The translations under genes were made by a program, and so were the position numbers. Positions 34,866 through 44,249 of a stretch of 64,000 nucleotides of DNA are shown piece after piece; position 1 is the first letter of the stretch, and the number at the start of each line of letters is the position of its first letter. The stretch covers positions 1 to 64,000 of the forward strand of contig JAQXDK010000041.1 in NCBI GenBank assembly GCA_029251405.1. The letters run 5' to 3'. This DNA comes from Flavobacteriales bacterium (GTDB taxonomy: Bacteria > Bacteroidota > Bacteroidia > Flavobacteriales_D > Parvicellaceae). The notes beneath the pieces are model-generated. The model did not search any database, was not told the origin of the DNA, and saw only the letters and a program-made list of their open reading frames with translations.

Positions 34866-34955
34866 AAGGGGGTGCTGTAATAGGCTGAGATTATACCCAA
34901 TTCCTGTATGTTACAGGATGTAACTTGATCCAGATAATGCTGGCGAAAGGATGTT
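34866..34955 (+). promoter_or_regulatory. TPP (THI-box) riboswitch
   Basis: Conserved blocks occur in order: GGGGGTGC, CTGAGA (34885-34890), ACCC, a hairpin with TCCTGT/ACAGGA arms (34902-34918), and CTTGATCCAGATAATGCTGGCG (within 34924-34945). GGGT pairs with ACCC as P2. The aptamer binds thiamine pyrophosphate and represses the downstream TonB receptor when thiamine is plentiful. The upstream pnuC and kinase genes are outside its control. Confidence 0.95.
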
Positions 34956-35002
34956 AAATGTTTAAACCTTGTGTTTTCTTACCCCTTGTAAGCACATTTA
35001 AC
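34953..35002 (+). promoter_or_regulatory. Likely riboswitch expression platform hairpin
   Basis: GTTAAATGT (34953-34961) and ACATTTAAC (34994-35002) are perfect nine-base complements ending eight bases before the ATG at 35010. ACCCCTT (34981-34987) in the loop could alternatively pair with AAGGGG in the aptamer. This suggests control of translation initiation by exclusive pairing. Confidence 0.5.
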
Positions 35003-35009
35003 CTTATAA

Positions 35010-37310
35010 ATGAAAAATATATATTTACTATCAATTCTTGGATTATTTGTTTCCAATAAATTTTATTCACAATCCGATTCTACACAATCAACTTTAAAAG
35101 AGTTTGAAGTTACCACAACAAGAGTTGGCGAAAAAAGCCCAATAGCTCACGAAAATATTTCTAAAGAAGAAATAGAAGTAAATAACCATGGAGTTGATTT
35201 ACCTATTTTATTAGACCAAGCTACATCGATAGTTACAACATCAGATGCTGGTGCAGGAGTAGGGTACACAGGAATTCGTGTCAGGGGAAGCGATGCAACT
35301 AGAGTTAATGTAACTATAAATGGAATCCCTTTTAATGATGCTGAAGGACAAGGAGTGTATTGGGTAAATATGCCAGATATTTCTTCTTCAACTGATGCAA
35401 TTCAAATACAGAGAGGAGTTGGAGCATCTGCCACTGGAGCTTCAGCTTTCGGAGCCAGTATAAACTTGAGTACTTTAAGTACTGTAAATGCTAATAAACC
35501 CTATGGTGAAATTTCAAATAGTTTAGGATCCTTTAATACCTTTAAAAATACTGTAAAAATAGGTACTGGAATTATGGATGGTAAATGGAATTTTGAAGGT
35601 AGATTTTCGAATTTAATGTCCGATGGTTTTATTGATAGAGCATCTTCTGACCTCCAATCTTATTACTTGTCTGGAAGTTATTTAGGTGAAAATACTGCTA
35701 TTCAAGCTTTAATATTTTCAGGAAATGAAAAAACATACCAATCTTGGGCAGGGACACCATTAAGGGTTTTAGATACCAATCAAACTTACAACCCTTACAC
35801 ATACGATAATCAGATAGATAACTATACTCAAACCCATTATCAGTTACACTTCACTAATAAAACAAATAATAAATTGAAGCTGAATGCTTCTTTACACTAT
35901 ACAAGAGGATTCGGTTATTATGAAAGTTATAAACCAGACGAATTATTATCAGATTACAATTTAGCTAACATATCAACCTCATTAATTGGCGATACTATTC
36001 TAATTACTGATATGGACAGTCTTAGTCCCAATTATCAAGATACTTTATATTTTAATTTAGTTGGCGATACTACTATTGAAATAGCAAATTCTGATGTTAT
36101 AAATAGAAAATGGTTGGATAATCATTTTTACGGCATTGTGTACTCTGCAGAATATATTGCAGAAAAGTTCCAACTCGTATTAGGCGGAGGAGCTAATCAA
36201 TATAAAGGAGGACATTATGGTGAAGTGATATGGGCTCAAAATGCTAGTAATGGTGAAATAAGACATAAATATTATAATAACAATGCTCTAAAGACAGATG
36301 TGAATGTTTATGGAAAGTTAAATTATAATTTTCAAAATAATTTAAGTGCTTATTTAGACGCACAATACAGAACCATCAGTTATAAACTTTCTGGTCTTGA
36401 GGAGGGTAATTTTTCTGTAGATGATACCATTAATATGAACTTCTTCAACCCGAAGGTGGGTTTTAATTATGTAGTAAATAAAAATACAAGTTTTTATGGC
36501 TTTGCAGGAATTGGCAATAAGGAACCTAACAGAACAGACATTGTAGAGTCAGTCGAAACACCAACTCACGAAAGTATGTTAGATATAGAATTTGGATACA
36601 GATTAAAAACAAATAAAGTGAGTCTAGTAGTTAATCTATATAACATGCAATATAGAAATCAATTAATTCTTACTGGTAATGTCAATGATGTGGGTTCACC
36701 AATCAGGATTAACGTTCCAAATAGCTTTAGAAGAGGTTTAGAATTAACAACATCAATAAAATTAAATAATCAATTCAATTTAAGATTTAACACTACTTTA
36801 AGTGAAAATAAGATAACTGAATTTACAGAATTTATAGATGATTGGGATTTAGGAAGTCAGGTTAAAGAATTTCACAGAAATACCAATATTGCTTTTTCAC
36901 CCTCTATAATTAGTGGAGGACAATTAATTTTCACACCATTTAATCCAGCTGATAAAGCAAGATTAGATTTAGCTTTGGTCACTAAATATGTTGGATCACA
37001 ATATTTAGATAATACCTCCAGCGAGTATGGAAAATTAGATGCGTATTTTGTTCACGACTTTAGAATAAACTATGCTGTAAAAACAAAAATATTTAAAGAA
37101 TTAGTTGTTAGTTCTTGGGTGAGAAACTTACTCAATCGTAATTACATATCTAATGCTTGGATATATAGATTTCAGTCAGTTGGTTACAACCCAATTAATG
37201 ATGATCCATCTACAAATGAAGAAAATTCAACTTCCAATAGATACAACATGATTGGGGCTTACAACCAGGCTGGAATAAATTTCTTTATAGGACTAAAGTT
37301 GAAGTTTTAA
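35010..37310 (+). CDS. TonB-dependent receptor, thiamine-regulated
   Basis: 766 residues. Signal peptide to about residue 20 (K-F-Y-S-Q), a plug with V-R-G-S-D-A-T-R-V-N-V-T-I-N-G-I-P and Q-R-G-V-G-A-S-A-T-G, and a large beta-barrel finishing with aromatic K-L-K-F. No carboxypeptidase-like front domain. Being the only gene behind the TPP riboswitch, it very likely imports thiamine, its phosphates or a precursor across the outer membrane. Separated from the convergent M1 peptidase by 4 bp. Confidence 0.92.
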   Translation: MKNIYLLSILGLFVSNKFYSQSDSTQSTLKEFEVTTTRVGEKSPIAHENISKEEIEVNNHGVDLPILLDQATSIVTTSDAGAGVGYTGIRVRGSDATRVNVTINGIPFNDAEGQGVYWVNMPDISSSTDAIQIQRGVGASATGASAFGASINLSTLSTVNANKPYGEISNSLGSFNTFKNTVKIGTGIMDGKWNFEGRFSNLMSDGFIDRASSDLQSYYLSGSYLGENTAIQALIFSGNEKTYQSWAGTPLRVLDTNQTYNPYTYDNQIDNYTQTHYQLHFTNKTNNKLKLNASLHYTRGFGYYESYKPDELLSDYNLANISTSLIGDTILITDMDSLSPNYQDTLYFNLVGDTTIEIANSDVINRKWLDNHFYGIVYSAEYIAEKFQLVLGGGANQYKGGHYGEVIWAQNASNGEIRHKYYNNNALKTDVNVYGKLNYNFQNNLSAYLDAQYRTISYKLSGLEEGNFSVDDTINMNFFNPKVGFNYVVNKNTSFYGFAGIGNKEPNRTDIVESVETPTHESMLDIEFGYRLKTNKVSLVVNLYNMQYRNQLILTGNVNDVGSPIRINVPNSFRRGLELTTSIKLNNQFNLRFNTTLSENKITEFTEFIDDWDLGSQVKEFHRNTNIAFSPSIISGGQLIFTPFNPADKARLDLALVTKYVGSQYLDNTSSEYGKLDAYFVHDFRINYAVKTKIFKELVVSSWVRNLLNRNYISNAWIYRFQSVGYNPINDDPSTNEENSTSNRYNMIGAYNQAGINFFIGLKLKF

Positions 37311-37314
37311 AAAT

Positions 37315-39621
37315 TTACTTCTTCTTTTTCATAGGGTTAGAACTGGATCTATCTCTTCTATTTTTGTATTTGTAAAGTTCAAATTTAGAAGGTTCAATTT
37401 TTTCAGGCCAGAAGTTGTTAGATCTATCGGTATCTGCGGTCTCTAAATAAGGATCAAGTTCAATTTGCTTTACTGATTTTTCAAACGCAAACATTTTAGA
37501 AATGTCTTTATTATTTGTTTTCCATATTTCAGCAGGTATTTTAACATACTTGTGAGTATTGTCAGAAAGAGTAAAATCCAAGATTATGGGCATTACCAAA
37601 CCACCAATATTTTTGAAATTAATTTCGTAAAAATGTGAATTATCTTTTATAATCTTGATTTCATCTTTATTTAGTTTAGCTCTGAAATCTTCATATTTTT
37701 TGATTTCTTTTTCAGTAGCTTTAAAAGGGTCGTAACTTGTGTAGAAATCTTCTAATCCCTTATCATTTTCTCTGTAGGTGTCAAGCTCTTTGTTTCTTTG
37801 ATTGGAAATATCTTTATTATATACCTCTTCAAAATTCAATTTTTTATCTTCTTTATTACTCACTGGGTTTTGATCGTTCATTCTATAGTATTTGACACTT
37901 TCAAGTCCAATATCTACATGATCTGTAGAATAAAACCAACCTCTCCAAAACCAATCTAAGTCAATAGAACTGGCATCTTCTAGGCTTCTAAATAGATCTT
38001 CTGGATTGGGATGCTTAAACATCCATCTGTTGGAATAAATTTTAAAAGCATAATCAAACAATTCTCTTCCCATTATAGTTTCTCTAAGGATGTTCATGGC
38101 CGTTGCTGGCTTGCCATAGGCGTTATTTCCAAATTGATGAATGGATTCGCTATTGGTCATAATAGGGGAGATTCTATTTTTATCTCCTTTCATATAATTT
38201 ACAATTTTATAAGCTGGACCCCTTCTTGATGGATATCCTTTTTCAAATTCTTGTTCCGTTAAGTATTGTAAAAAAGTATTGAGTCCTTCATCCATCCAAG
38301 TCCATTGTCTTTCATCAGAATTAATAATCATTGGAAAATAATTATGACCAACTTCATGAATAATTACGCCTATCATTCCGTATTTCGTTCTTTTAGAATA
38401 TGTTCCATCTGCGTCTGGTCTTCCACCATTAAAGCAAATCATAGGATATTCCATCCCAATCCATTTGGTGTGTACAGATATAGCAACTGGATAAGGATAG
38501 TCAAAAGTGAATTTGGAGTAAGACTTCAAGGTGTGTGCAACTGTTTTAGTACTGTATTGTTCCCAGAGTGGGTTTCCTTCTTTTGGGTAAAAAGACATGG
38601 CTAATACATCTTTACTTGGTTGTCTCACTACCATAGCGTCCCAAATAAATTTTCTTGAGGATGACCATCCAAAATCTCTTACGTTTTCAGCTTTAAAATG
38701 CCATTTTTTCAATCCTTTTTTGACTCCCTTTTCATTTTTAATAGCTTCTTTTTCTGTGACAATAAAGACAGGCTCTTTATCACTGTTTCTAGCTTTTTCT
38801 AGTCTATCTAGTTGTTCCGAATTCAAGATTTCTTTGGCATTTACCAGTTCCCCTGTAGCTGCAACTATATGATCTGTAGGAACCGATATAGATACATCAT
38901 AATCTCCAAAAGGTAAAGTGAATTCCCCTGTTCCTAAAAATTGTTTATTCTGCCATCCTTCTGTATCGTTGTATACGCACATTCTTGGGAAAAATTGCGC
39001 TATGGTATAAAGATAATTGTTGTCTTCTTCAAAATATTCATATCCAGATCTTCCTCCAATTTCGAGTCGGTTGTTAATATTGTACCACCAATCAATATTA
39101 AACTCAAAGGTTTCTTTGGAATTTAAAGGTTGAGGTAAGTTAATTCTCATCATCGTTTTATGAATGGTATAACTGAGGACTGAGCCGTCGGTATTTGTTA
39201 CAGAAGTTATATTAAATCCTCCCTCAAAATCTGGATTCATATTTTTGATGCTTCTCGTATTTAAGGAATTAACACCTCCTGTTTGTATTTTGTAACTGTC
39301 AGAATTTTGAGCTCTCTTATTTTGATCGAGTTGTATCCATAGGTATTCTAATCTGTCAGGACTATTGTTATGGTATTTAATAGTTTCAGATCCTGTTATC
39401 TTTTGTAGTTGATCATTCAAAGTGATATTCATTGTATAATCAGCTTCATTTTGATAGTACTGGTGTCCAGGAGCTCCAGCTGCAGTTCTGTAAACATTAG
39501 GTGTAGCAATTTCTTCTTTAAGTTGCTTAAACTTATTGTAATTTAAGTTCTGATTTTGAGCAATTGCAACGTTAAAGCAAGTAAGGGTAATTAAATAAAA
39601 AAGGTTTTTACTTAAATTCAT
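37315..39621 (-). CDS. M1 family metallopeptidase, secreted
   Basis: 768 residues with signal peptide to about residue 21 (V-A-I-A-Q). The gluzincin signature I-H-E-V-G-H-N (about residue 425) with the third zinc ligand in W-M-D-E-G-L-N-T-F, 18 residues downstream of the second histidine, is complete. The N-terminal part is the aminopeptidase N-like beta domain. Predicted periplasmic aminopeptidase; the highly charged C-terminus (R-R-D-R-S-S, then K-K-K-K) is unusual for a soluble secreted enzyme. The DUF6702 gene upstream overlaps it by 14 bp, a pairing common in Flavobacteriia. Confidence 0.9.
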   Translation of the reverse strand: MNLSKNLFYLITLTCFNVAIAQNQNLNYNKFKQLKEEIATPNVYRTAAGAPGHQYYQNEADYTMNITLNDQLQKITGSETIKYHNNSPDRLEYLWIQLDQNKRAQNSDSYKIQTGGVNSLNTRSIKNMNPDFEGGFNITSVTNTDGSVLSYTIHKTMMRINLPQPLNSKETFEFNIDWWYNINNRLEIGGRSGYEYFEEDNNYLYTIAQFFPRMCVYNDTEGWQNKQFLGTGEFTLPFGDYDVSISVPTDHIVAATGELVNAKEILNSEQLDRLEKARNSDKEPVFIVTEKEAIKNEKGVKKGLKKWHFKAENVRDFGWSSSRKFIWDAMVVRQPSKDVLAMSFYPKEGNPLWEQYSTKTVAHTLKSYSKFTFDYPYPVAISVHTKWIGMEYPMICFNGGRPDADGTYSKRTKYGMIGVIIHEVGHNYFPMIINSDERQWTWMDEGLNTFLQYLTEQEFEKGYPSRRGPAYKIVNYMKGDKNRISPIMTNSESIHQFGNNAYGKPATAMNILRETIMGRELFDYAFKIYSNRWMFKHPNPEDLFRSLEDASSIDLDWFWRGWFYSTDHVDIGLESVKYYRMNDQNPVSNKEDKKLNFEEVYNKDISNQRNKELDTYRENDKGLEDFYTSYDPFKATEKEIKKYEDFRAKLNKDEIKIIKDNSHFYEINFKNIGGLVMPIILDFTLSDNTHKYVKIPAEIWKTNNKDISKMFAFEKSVKQIELDPYLETADTDRSNNFWPEKIEPSKFELYKYKNRRDRSSSNPMKKKK

Positions 39622-40108
39622 GAGATTTTATGTTTTTATTAAAAGTGAAACTTAAATTTTTATCACTTTTTAAGTTTACAATATTTTGTTGGTTAGGTAA
39701 TTGCCTAACTAACATATCGTTATAGATGTTAAAGTCACGAGTAGTGTTTTTAAAAGAGCCTTCTATGTAAATTGATAATGTGCCTTCTAAGTTTATTTCG
39801 TGCCCAATAATTTTTAAACTAACGGTGTCTGTTTGTGCGTTAATAATAAAATGTTTTTTAAGGTATCTAAAAAGAATTTTTTCATTGTAATATTCTTTTT
39901 GATTCTCAGGATAAATACGGGTTGATATGGTAGTGTTATATTCTTTGTTGTAAGCATATTCAAAATCGTGAGCTGTAAGCTCAATACTAATTTCTAAATC
40001 TCTATTATTCTTTAACTGAATCTCAGTAACAGAAACATAAGTTTCATGTATGTTAGCTGGATTCATACTTAATAGCGGAAATAATAAGAGTAAAATAAAG
40101 GTTTTCAA
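39608..40108 (-). CDS. DUF6702-like secreted protein
   Basis: 166 residues with a short signal peptide (to about M-N-P-A). The mature start H-E-T-Y-V-S-V-T-E-I and the following L-E-I-S-I-E-L-T-A-H-D-F-E match a Bacteroidota family (DUF6702) found next to M1 peptidases. Mostly beta-strand; function unknown. It overlaps the menE stop region by 4 bp and the peptidase start by 14 bp, so it is probably co-transcribed with both. Confidence 0.7.
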   Translation of the reverse strand: MKTFILLLLFPLLSMNPANIHETYVSVTEIQLKNNRDLEISIELTAHDFEYAYNKEYNTTISTRIYPENQKEYYNEKILFRYLKKHFIINAQTDTVSLKIIGHEINLEGTLSIYIEGSFKNTTRDFNIYNDMLVRQLPNQQNIVNLKSDKNLSFTFNKNIKSHEFK

Positions 40109-41154
40109 TTTATATTATGAACGTTATTTTGTTGAATTGAAGAATATTTTGTTTTAATCTTATCAACTTTTTGATTTTGATTATAAATAAAATTAGAACA
40201 CAAATATATTTCTTTTGGTCTATATTTTTTATCTTTTATTTTTTTGATGGATAATTTTAAACGATCTAAATCAACAACTTCAAGAGCTATTACAATCATC
40301 TTTTCACCTAATTTATTACAATTAATTTTATCAATGAAAAACAAATCATTTTTTAATGTTTTTTTTATTTGATTTTCAATATCTAAAGATGGTATTTTTA
40401 AACCACCAGAATTGATGATATTATCTAGTCTTCCAACTATTGTAAATTCATTATTTCCAAATACTTTAGATGAATCATTTGTAGTTAAACTTTCAATATT
40501 TAAATATTCAGAATTTATTATTAGTTGGTTCTTTAAGTTAGTGCGAATAGTGTTGCCTTTTAAGCATTTATAATTAGGATTATCTGATAGTTTTTTAAGA
40601 TTTCTTACAGCTATATGAGATACAGTTTCAGTCATTCCATAGGTTTGGTAAAATTCATTTGGTAATTTATTAATTTTTGAAATAATTTCTTCTGATAGAC
40701 TACCACCACCAATTAAAGTCAACTTAATATTTCTAAAATTCTTAGATTCTTTTGTTAGATTATGTAATTGTAATGATGTTAAAGCAAGTAAGTCAATTTT
40801 TTTTTCAATGTTTCTAAAAGGGTTCACCTTTGGTTTTACAAGTATTATTTTTGCTTTTAACTTAATACCTCTGACAATCATCATTTTACCACCAATATAT
40901 TTAAGTGGCAAGCAACTAAGAATTGTTGATTGATTTTTCAGCTTAAAATGATTGATAGTTGCATCTGCACTATTTATCATTTGTTTTTTTGAAATGGATA
41001 TTTCTTTTGGTTTTCCTGTCGAACCAGATGTATGAACAATTATTTCACTTTTTTCTGATCTCCAAAATTCCAAAAAAGGATAAAGGTCTGAATCAATATC
41101 ATCCAAAACCTTTTTTTCAATTTCAAAAATATCTTTATAATTAGTTTCGATCAT
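40105..41154 (-). CDS. menE: o-Succinylbenzoate-CoA ligase
   Basis: 349 residues, short compared with the usual ~450-490 but typical of Bacteroidota MenE. Adenylation motif T-S-G-S-T-G-K-P-K (45-53), Y-G-M-T-E-T near residue 192, the G-R-x-D hinge (V-G-R-L-D-N) and the C-terminal lysine in K-V-D-K-I-K are all present. It activates o-succinylbenzoate in menaquinone synthesis. It follows menC with a one-base gap, confirming the pathway. Confidence 0.92.
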   Translation of the reverse strand: MIETNYKDIFEIEKKVLDDIDSDLYPFLEFWRSEKSEIIVHTSGSTGKPKEISISKKQMINSADATINHFKLKNQSTILSCLPLKYIGGKMMIVRGIKLKAKIILVKPKVNPFRNIEKKIDLLALTSLQLHNLTKESKNFRNIKLTLIGGGSLSEEIISKINKLPNEFYQTYGMTETVSHIAVRNLKKLSDNPNYKCLKGNTIRTNLKNQLIINSEYLNIESLTTNDSSKVFGNNEFTIVGRLDNIINSGGLKIPSLDIENQIKKTLKNDLFFIDKINCNKLGEKMIVIALEVVDLDRLKLSIKKIKDKKYRPKEIYLCSNFIYNQNQKVDKIKTKYSSIQQNNVHNIN

Positions 41155-41155
41155 T

Positions 41156-42190
41156 TTACTTAAAAATCGATAAATCCCATTTCATATTTTTCTGATAACT
41201 AATTTTTTCTCCATTAACAGTTAAAGGAGATACAATATTGTTTTCAAAAAGTTGACCAGTCCCCAACCCTTGAGGTAATTCTAATTCATATTCTGCACAA
41301 AGTTGTGAAATTGCATTTAATCCAATATTAGATTCTAAGGCTGAAGTAATCCACCATTTAGTTTTATTATCATTTGCAGTATTTATCCATTTTTGGGTAC
41401 TCTTAAATCCTCCCAAAAGCGTAGGTTTAAGTACTAGGTAGTGAGGGTTGATGTAATCAAGAAGTTCTTGATGCTTTTCTTTGATATGAATTAGTTCTTC
41501 GTCTAACACTATTGGTATTGGAGAATATTTACAAATCTCTCTCATTTCTTTCCATTTACTTACACCAATAGGTTGTTCAATAGAATGGATTTTAAATTTA
41601 TCTAGTTGTTTAAGCTTATCAAATACATTTTTAGAATTGAAAGCACCATTTGCATCGACTCTAATCTCTAAAATTTCAGAACTAAATTGATTTCGAATTT
41701 TTTCAATTATTTTAATCTCATCATCAAAGTTAATAGCACCTATTTTTAATTTTAGACAAGAAAACCCTTCATCTAATTTTTTTTTAACTTGAGTAAGCAT
41801 AAATTCTTTACTCCCCATCCATATCAGTCCATTTATTTTAATGGGGAATCCTTTAAGAAATGAATTTCTGAAGATTATTCTTTTACCTCCGTTGTTTAAA
41901 TCTTTAAAAGCGTTTTCCAATGCAAATTGAATACTTGGAAAAAGAGATAAGTCTATGTTAGATAAATCATTGATATTTTCTGTAATTAATTTTAATTTAT
42001 GTGGTATTTCCGATACATTATCTAAACTGAGTCCGTCAATAGGGCCACATTCTCCAATTCCAAATGTCTCAGGACTGTTGGTTTTGAAAATTTTGATAAA
42101 CCATGTGGGTTTATTTTTAAGAATACCTCGAGATGTTCCACTAGGTAAAATGAAATTTAAATTATGGAAATATATTTTAGCTGAAAGCAT
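41156..42190 (-). CDS. menC: o-Succinylbenzoate synthase
   Basis: 344 residues, enolase superfamily. Catalytic lysine pair in L-K-L-K-I-G, metal ligands in V-D-A-N-G-A-F, S-I-E-Q-P and V-L-D-E-E, and the second-side lysine in V-L-K-P-T-L-L-G-G. The C-terminal G-L-G-T-G motif is also standard. It dehydrates SHCHC to o-succinylbenzoate in menaquinone synthesis, the step before MenE. First gene of a menC-menE-DUF6702-M1 group. Confidence 0.93.
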   Translation of the reverse strand: MLSAKIYFHNLNFILPSGTSRGILKNKPTWFIKIFKTNSPETFGIGECGPIDGLSLDNVSEIPHKLKLITENINDLSNIDLSLFPSIQFALENAFKDLNNGGKRIIFRNSFLKGFPIKINGLIWMGSKEFMLTQVKKKLDEGFSCLKLKIGAINFDDEIKIIEKIRNQFSSEILEIRVDANGAFNSKNVFDKLKQLDKFKIHSIEQPIGVSKWKEMREICKYSPIPIVLDEELIHIKEKHQELLDYINPHYLVLKPTLLGGFKSTQKWINTANDNKTKWWITSALESNIGLNAISQLCAEYELELPQGLGTGQLFENNIVSPLTVNGEKISYQKNMKWDLSIFK

Positions 42191-42230
42191 TTAATTAAAG
42201 GGACATCTTTTGTTTAAAGTACTTGTGCAT

Positions 42231-44111
42231 TTAATCAAACTTACTAAATTCAGAATTATTGCTTTTATATTCTGGAATTATTTGTTTCATCAGCATTATG
42301 ATTTCATCGTTTTTTTGTAAGGAAATAAGGCTATTTAGGTTCTCAATTATCTTATTTAATTCCTCCAAATTAACTTGAGCAACCTTTCCAATTTGGATCT
42401 TAGGATGATGTGTTTTTGAAGTTTCTTCACTGTTATTGAGTGTTTCTTCATACATTTTTTCACCAGGTCTTAGCCCAACTATTTTGATGCTTATATCTTT
42501 ATCAACTTCTAATCCTGCTAATTGTATCATTTTATGGGCAAGGTCAATTATTTTCATACTCTTCCCCATGTCAAAAACAAATATCTCACCTCCGTTACCC
42601 ATGGATGATGCTTCTAGAACAAGCTGACAAGCTTCTCTTATAGTCATGAAAAATCTTGTAACTTCTGGATGGGTTACAGTAATTGGTCCGCCGTTATTTA
42701 TTTGCTTTTTAAAAAGCGGGATAACAGACCCGTTACTTCCCAATACATTGCCAAATCTTGTTGTTATAAATTTGGTGGTATTTAATTGATTTAAAGCTTG
42801 ACAATACATTTCAGCAGCTCTTTTGGACGCTCCCATTACATTAGTTGGATTAACTGCTTTATCTGTAGAAATTAAAATGAATTTTTTCACATTGTATTCA
42901 ATAGAAAAGTCTGCAATATTCTTTGTGCCAATTAAATTGGTTCTAATAGACTCCGAAGGATTTAGCTCCATTAAAGGGACGTGTTTATAAGCAGCTGCAT
43001 GAAATATAATTTGAGGTTGATAGGTTTTGAAAATATTTTTGATGCGCTCTTTTCTCGTAACATCTCCTATAACTATTTCAAAATTGGAAAATTTAGAGTT
43101 TATAATTAAATCTTGACTTAAGTCGTAAAGAGCACTTTCTGCTTGATCTAGTAAAATAACTTTTTGGGGCTCTAGCTCCAGTAATTGCCTTACTATTTCA
43201 CTACCAATAGAACCAGCAGCTCCAGTAACTAAAATAGTTTTATTTTTAATTTCATTTACTAAATTATTCTTAGGTAATTTAATGGGCTTCCTCCCCAGTA
43301 GGTCATCAATTTTAATATCCTGGATTTGTTTTATGGACAAATTACCACCGAGCCACTCCTCAACTGACGGTACGCTTTTTACTTTAATTTGATTTTTCAA
43401 ACAGTAATCTATTAACCTTTGCTTATTATCTAAAGAAGGTTCCTTAATAGCAATAATTACTATGTTGATTTTTAATTTTTGGAATTCGTCTTCTAATTTA
43501 TTTGGATGTATAATTCTTTTCCTTTCAATTAATAATCCTTCTTTCTTAGGATCGTCGTCTATAAATCCTTCAATATTGTAAGTTGATTTTTGGTCTCTTT
43601 CTAACGCAGATTTAGTTATGAGCCCCATTTTTCCTGATCCGTAGATTAGAATATTAATTTTTTCTTCATTTTTTTTTCTTTTATTCATAAAAGATTGTTT
43701 GACATACAATCTTGAAGAAGTAAGCAGAAATAATGTTCCTAAATATTCTATAATTATAACAGATTTAGGCAACAAAACAGCTCCATTATAAAATTTGAAT
43801 TTCAGTAGAGATAATAATCCAATTAAAATCGTACCAACAGTAATCGTATTAAAGATTCGTAGAGCATCATCATTTGAAAAATGTCTAATAATAGCTCTGT
43901 GAGTTTTGCTTATTATAAAACTCAAATATCTCACAAAAATAAGTATTGGAACACCAGTTATTACTGTATCATATTCTTTAATCCAAAAAAGATCGTAAAA
44001 ATCGATGAAATCAAATCTTATTAAATATGCTAGGAATAACGATATTAAGGTTAAAATTAGGTCGATAAGTAATATTATCTTTTTAGGTAAGTACCAATTT
44101 GGAATCATCAT
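42231..44111 (-). CDS. CapD/PglF-type nucleotide-sugar 4,6-dehydratase, membrane-bound
   Basis: 626 residues. Four N-terminal membrane helices (about 10-140), a first Rossmann-like domain with Y-G-S-G-K-M-G near 160, then the SDR catalytic domain with G-A-A-G-S-I-G-S-E-I (about 297-306), S-T-D-K-A-V-N-P-T-N-V-M-G-A-S-K-R. In this family M-x-x-x-K replaces Y-x-x-x-K, as here. It makes UDP-4-keto-6-deoxy sugars for surface polysaccharide or glycoprotein glycans, at the inner membrane. Expressed from its own promoter five bases upstream. Confidence 0.93.
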   Translation of the reverse strand: MMIPNWYLPKKIILLIDLILTLISLFLAYLIRFDFIDFYDLFWIKEYDTVITGVPILIFVRYLSFIISKTHRAIIRHFSNDDALRIFNTITVGTILIGLLSLLKFKFYNGAVLLPKSVIIIEYLGTLFLLTSSRLYVKQSFMNKRKKNEEKINILIYGSGKMGLITKSALERDQKSTYNIEGFIDDDPKKEGLLIERKRIIHPNKLEDEFQKLKINIVIIAIKEPSLDNKQRLIDYCLKNQIKVKSVPSVEEWLGGNLSIKQIQDIKIDDLLGRKPIKLPKNNLVNEIKNKTILVTGAAGSIGSEIVRQLLELEPQKVILLDQAESALYDLSQDLIINSKFSNFEIVIGDVTRKERIKNIFKTYQPQIIFHAAAYKHVPLMELNPSESIRTNLIGTKNIADFSIEYNVKKFILISTDKAVNPTNVMGASKRAAEMYCQALNQLNTTKFITTRFGNVLGSNGSVIPLFKKQINNGGPITVTHPEVTRFFMTIREACQLVLEASSMGNGGEIFVFDMGKSMKIIDLAHKMIQLAGLEVDKDISIKIVGLRPGEKMYEETLNNSEETSKTHHPKIQIGKVAQVNLEELNKIIENLNSLISLQKNDEIIMLMKQIIPEYKSNNSEFSKFD

Positions 44112-44116
44112 TCATA

Positions 44117-44124
44117 CAAATATA
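44117..44124 (-). promoter_or_regulatory. -7 promoter element for the CapD-type gene
   Basis: TATATTTG on the minus strand, a full match, ends five bases before the ATG at 44111. Confidence 0.5.
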
Positions 44125-44249
44125 ATTATTATGTAGAGGATAAAAGAAAAAGGTGATCTTTAGAAGTAATTTTAATAAACAATACAATTCCTTAGCAGTT
44201 TATAACAAAATGATTTTTATTTTTATCGACTTAATTATTTAATGTTGTT

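Noticed and set aside
38305-38604. 99-codon plus-strand open frame
   Set aside because: Antisense to the catalytic region of the M1 peptidase (H-E-V-G-H); no signal of its own.
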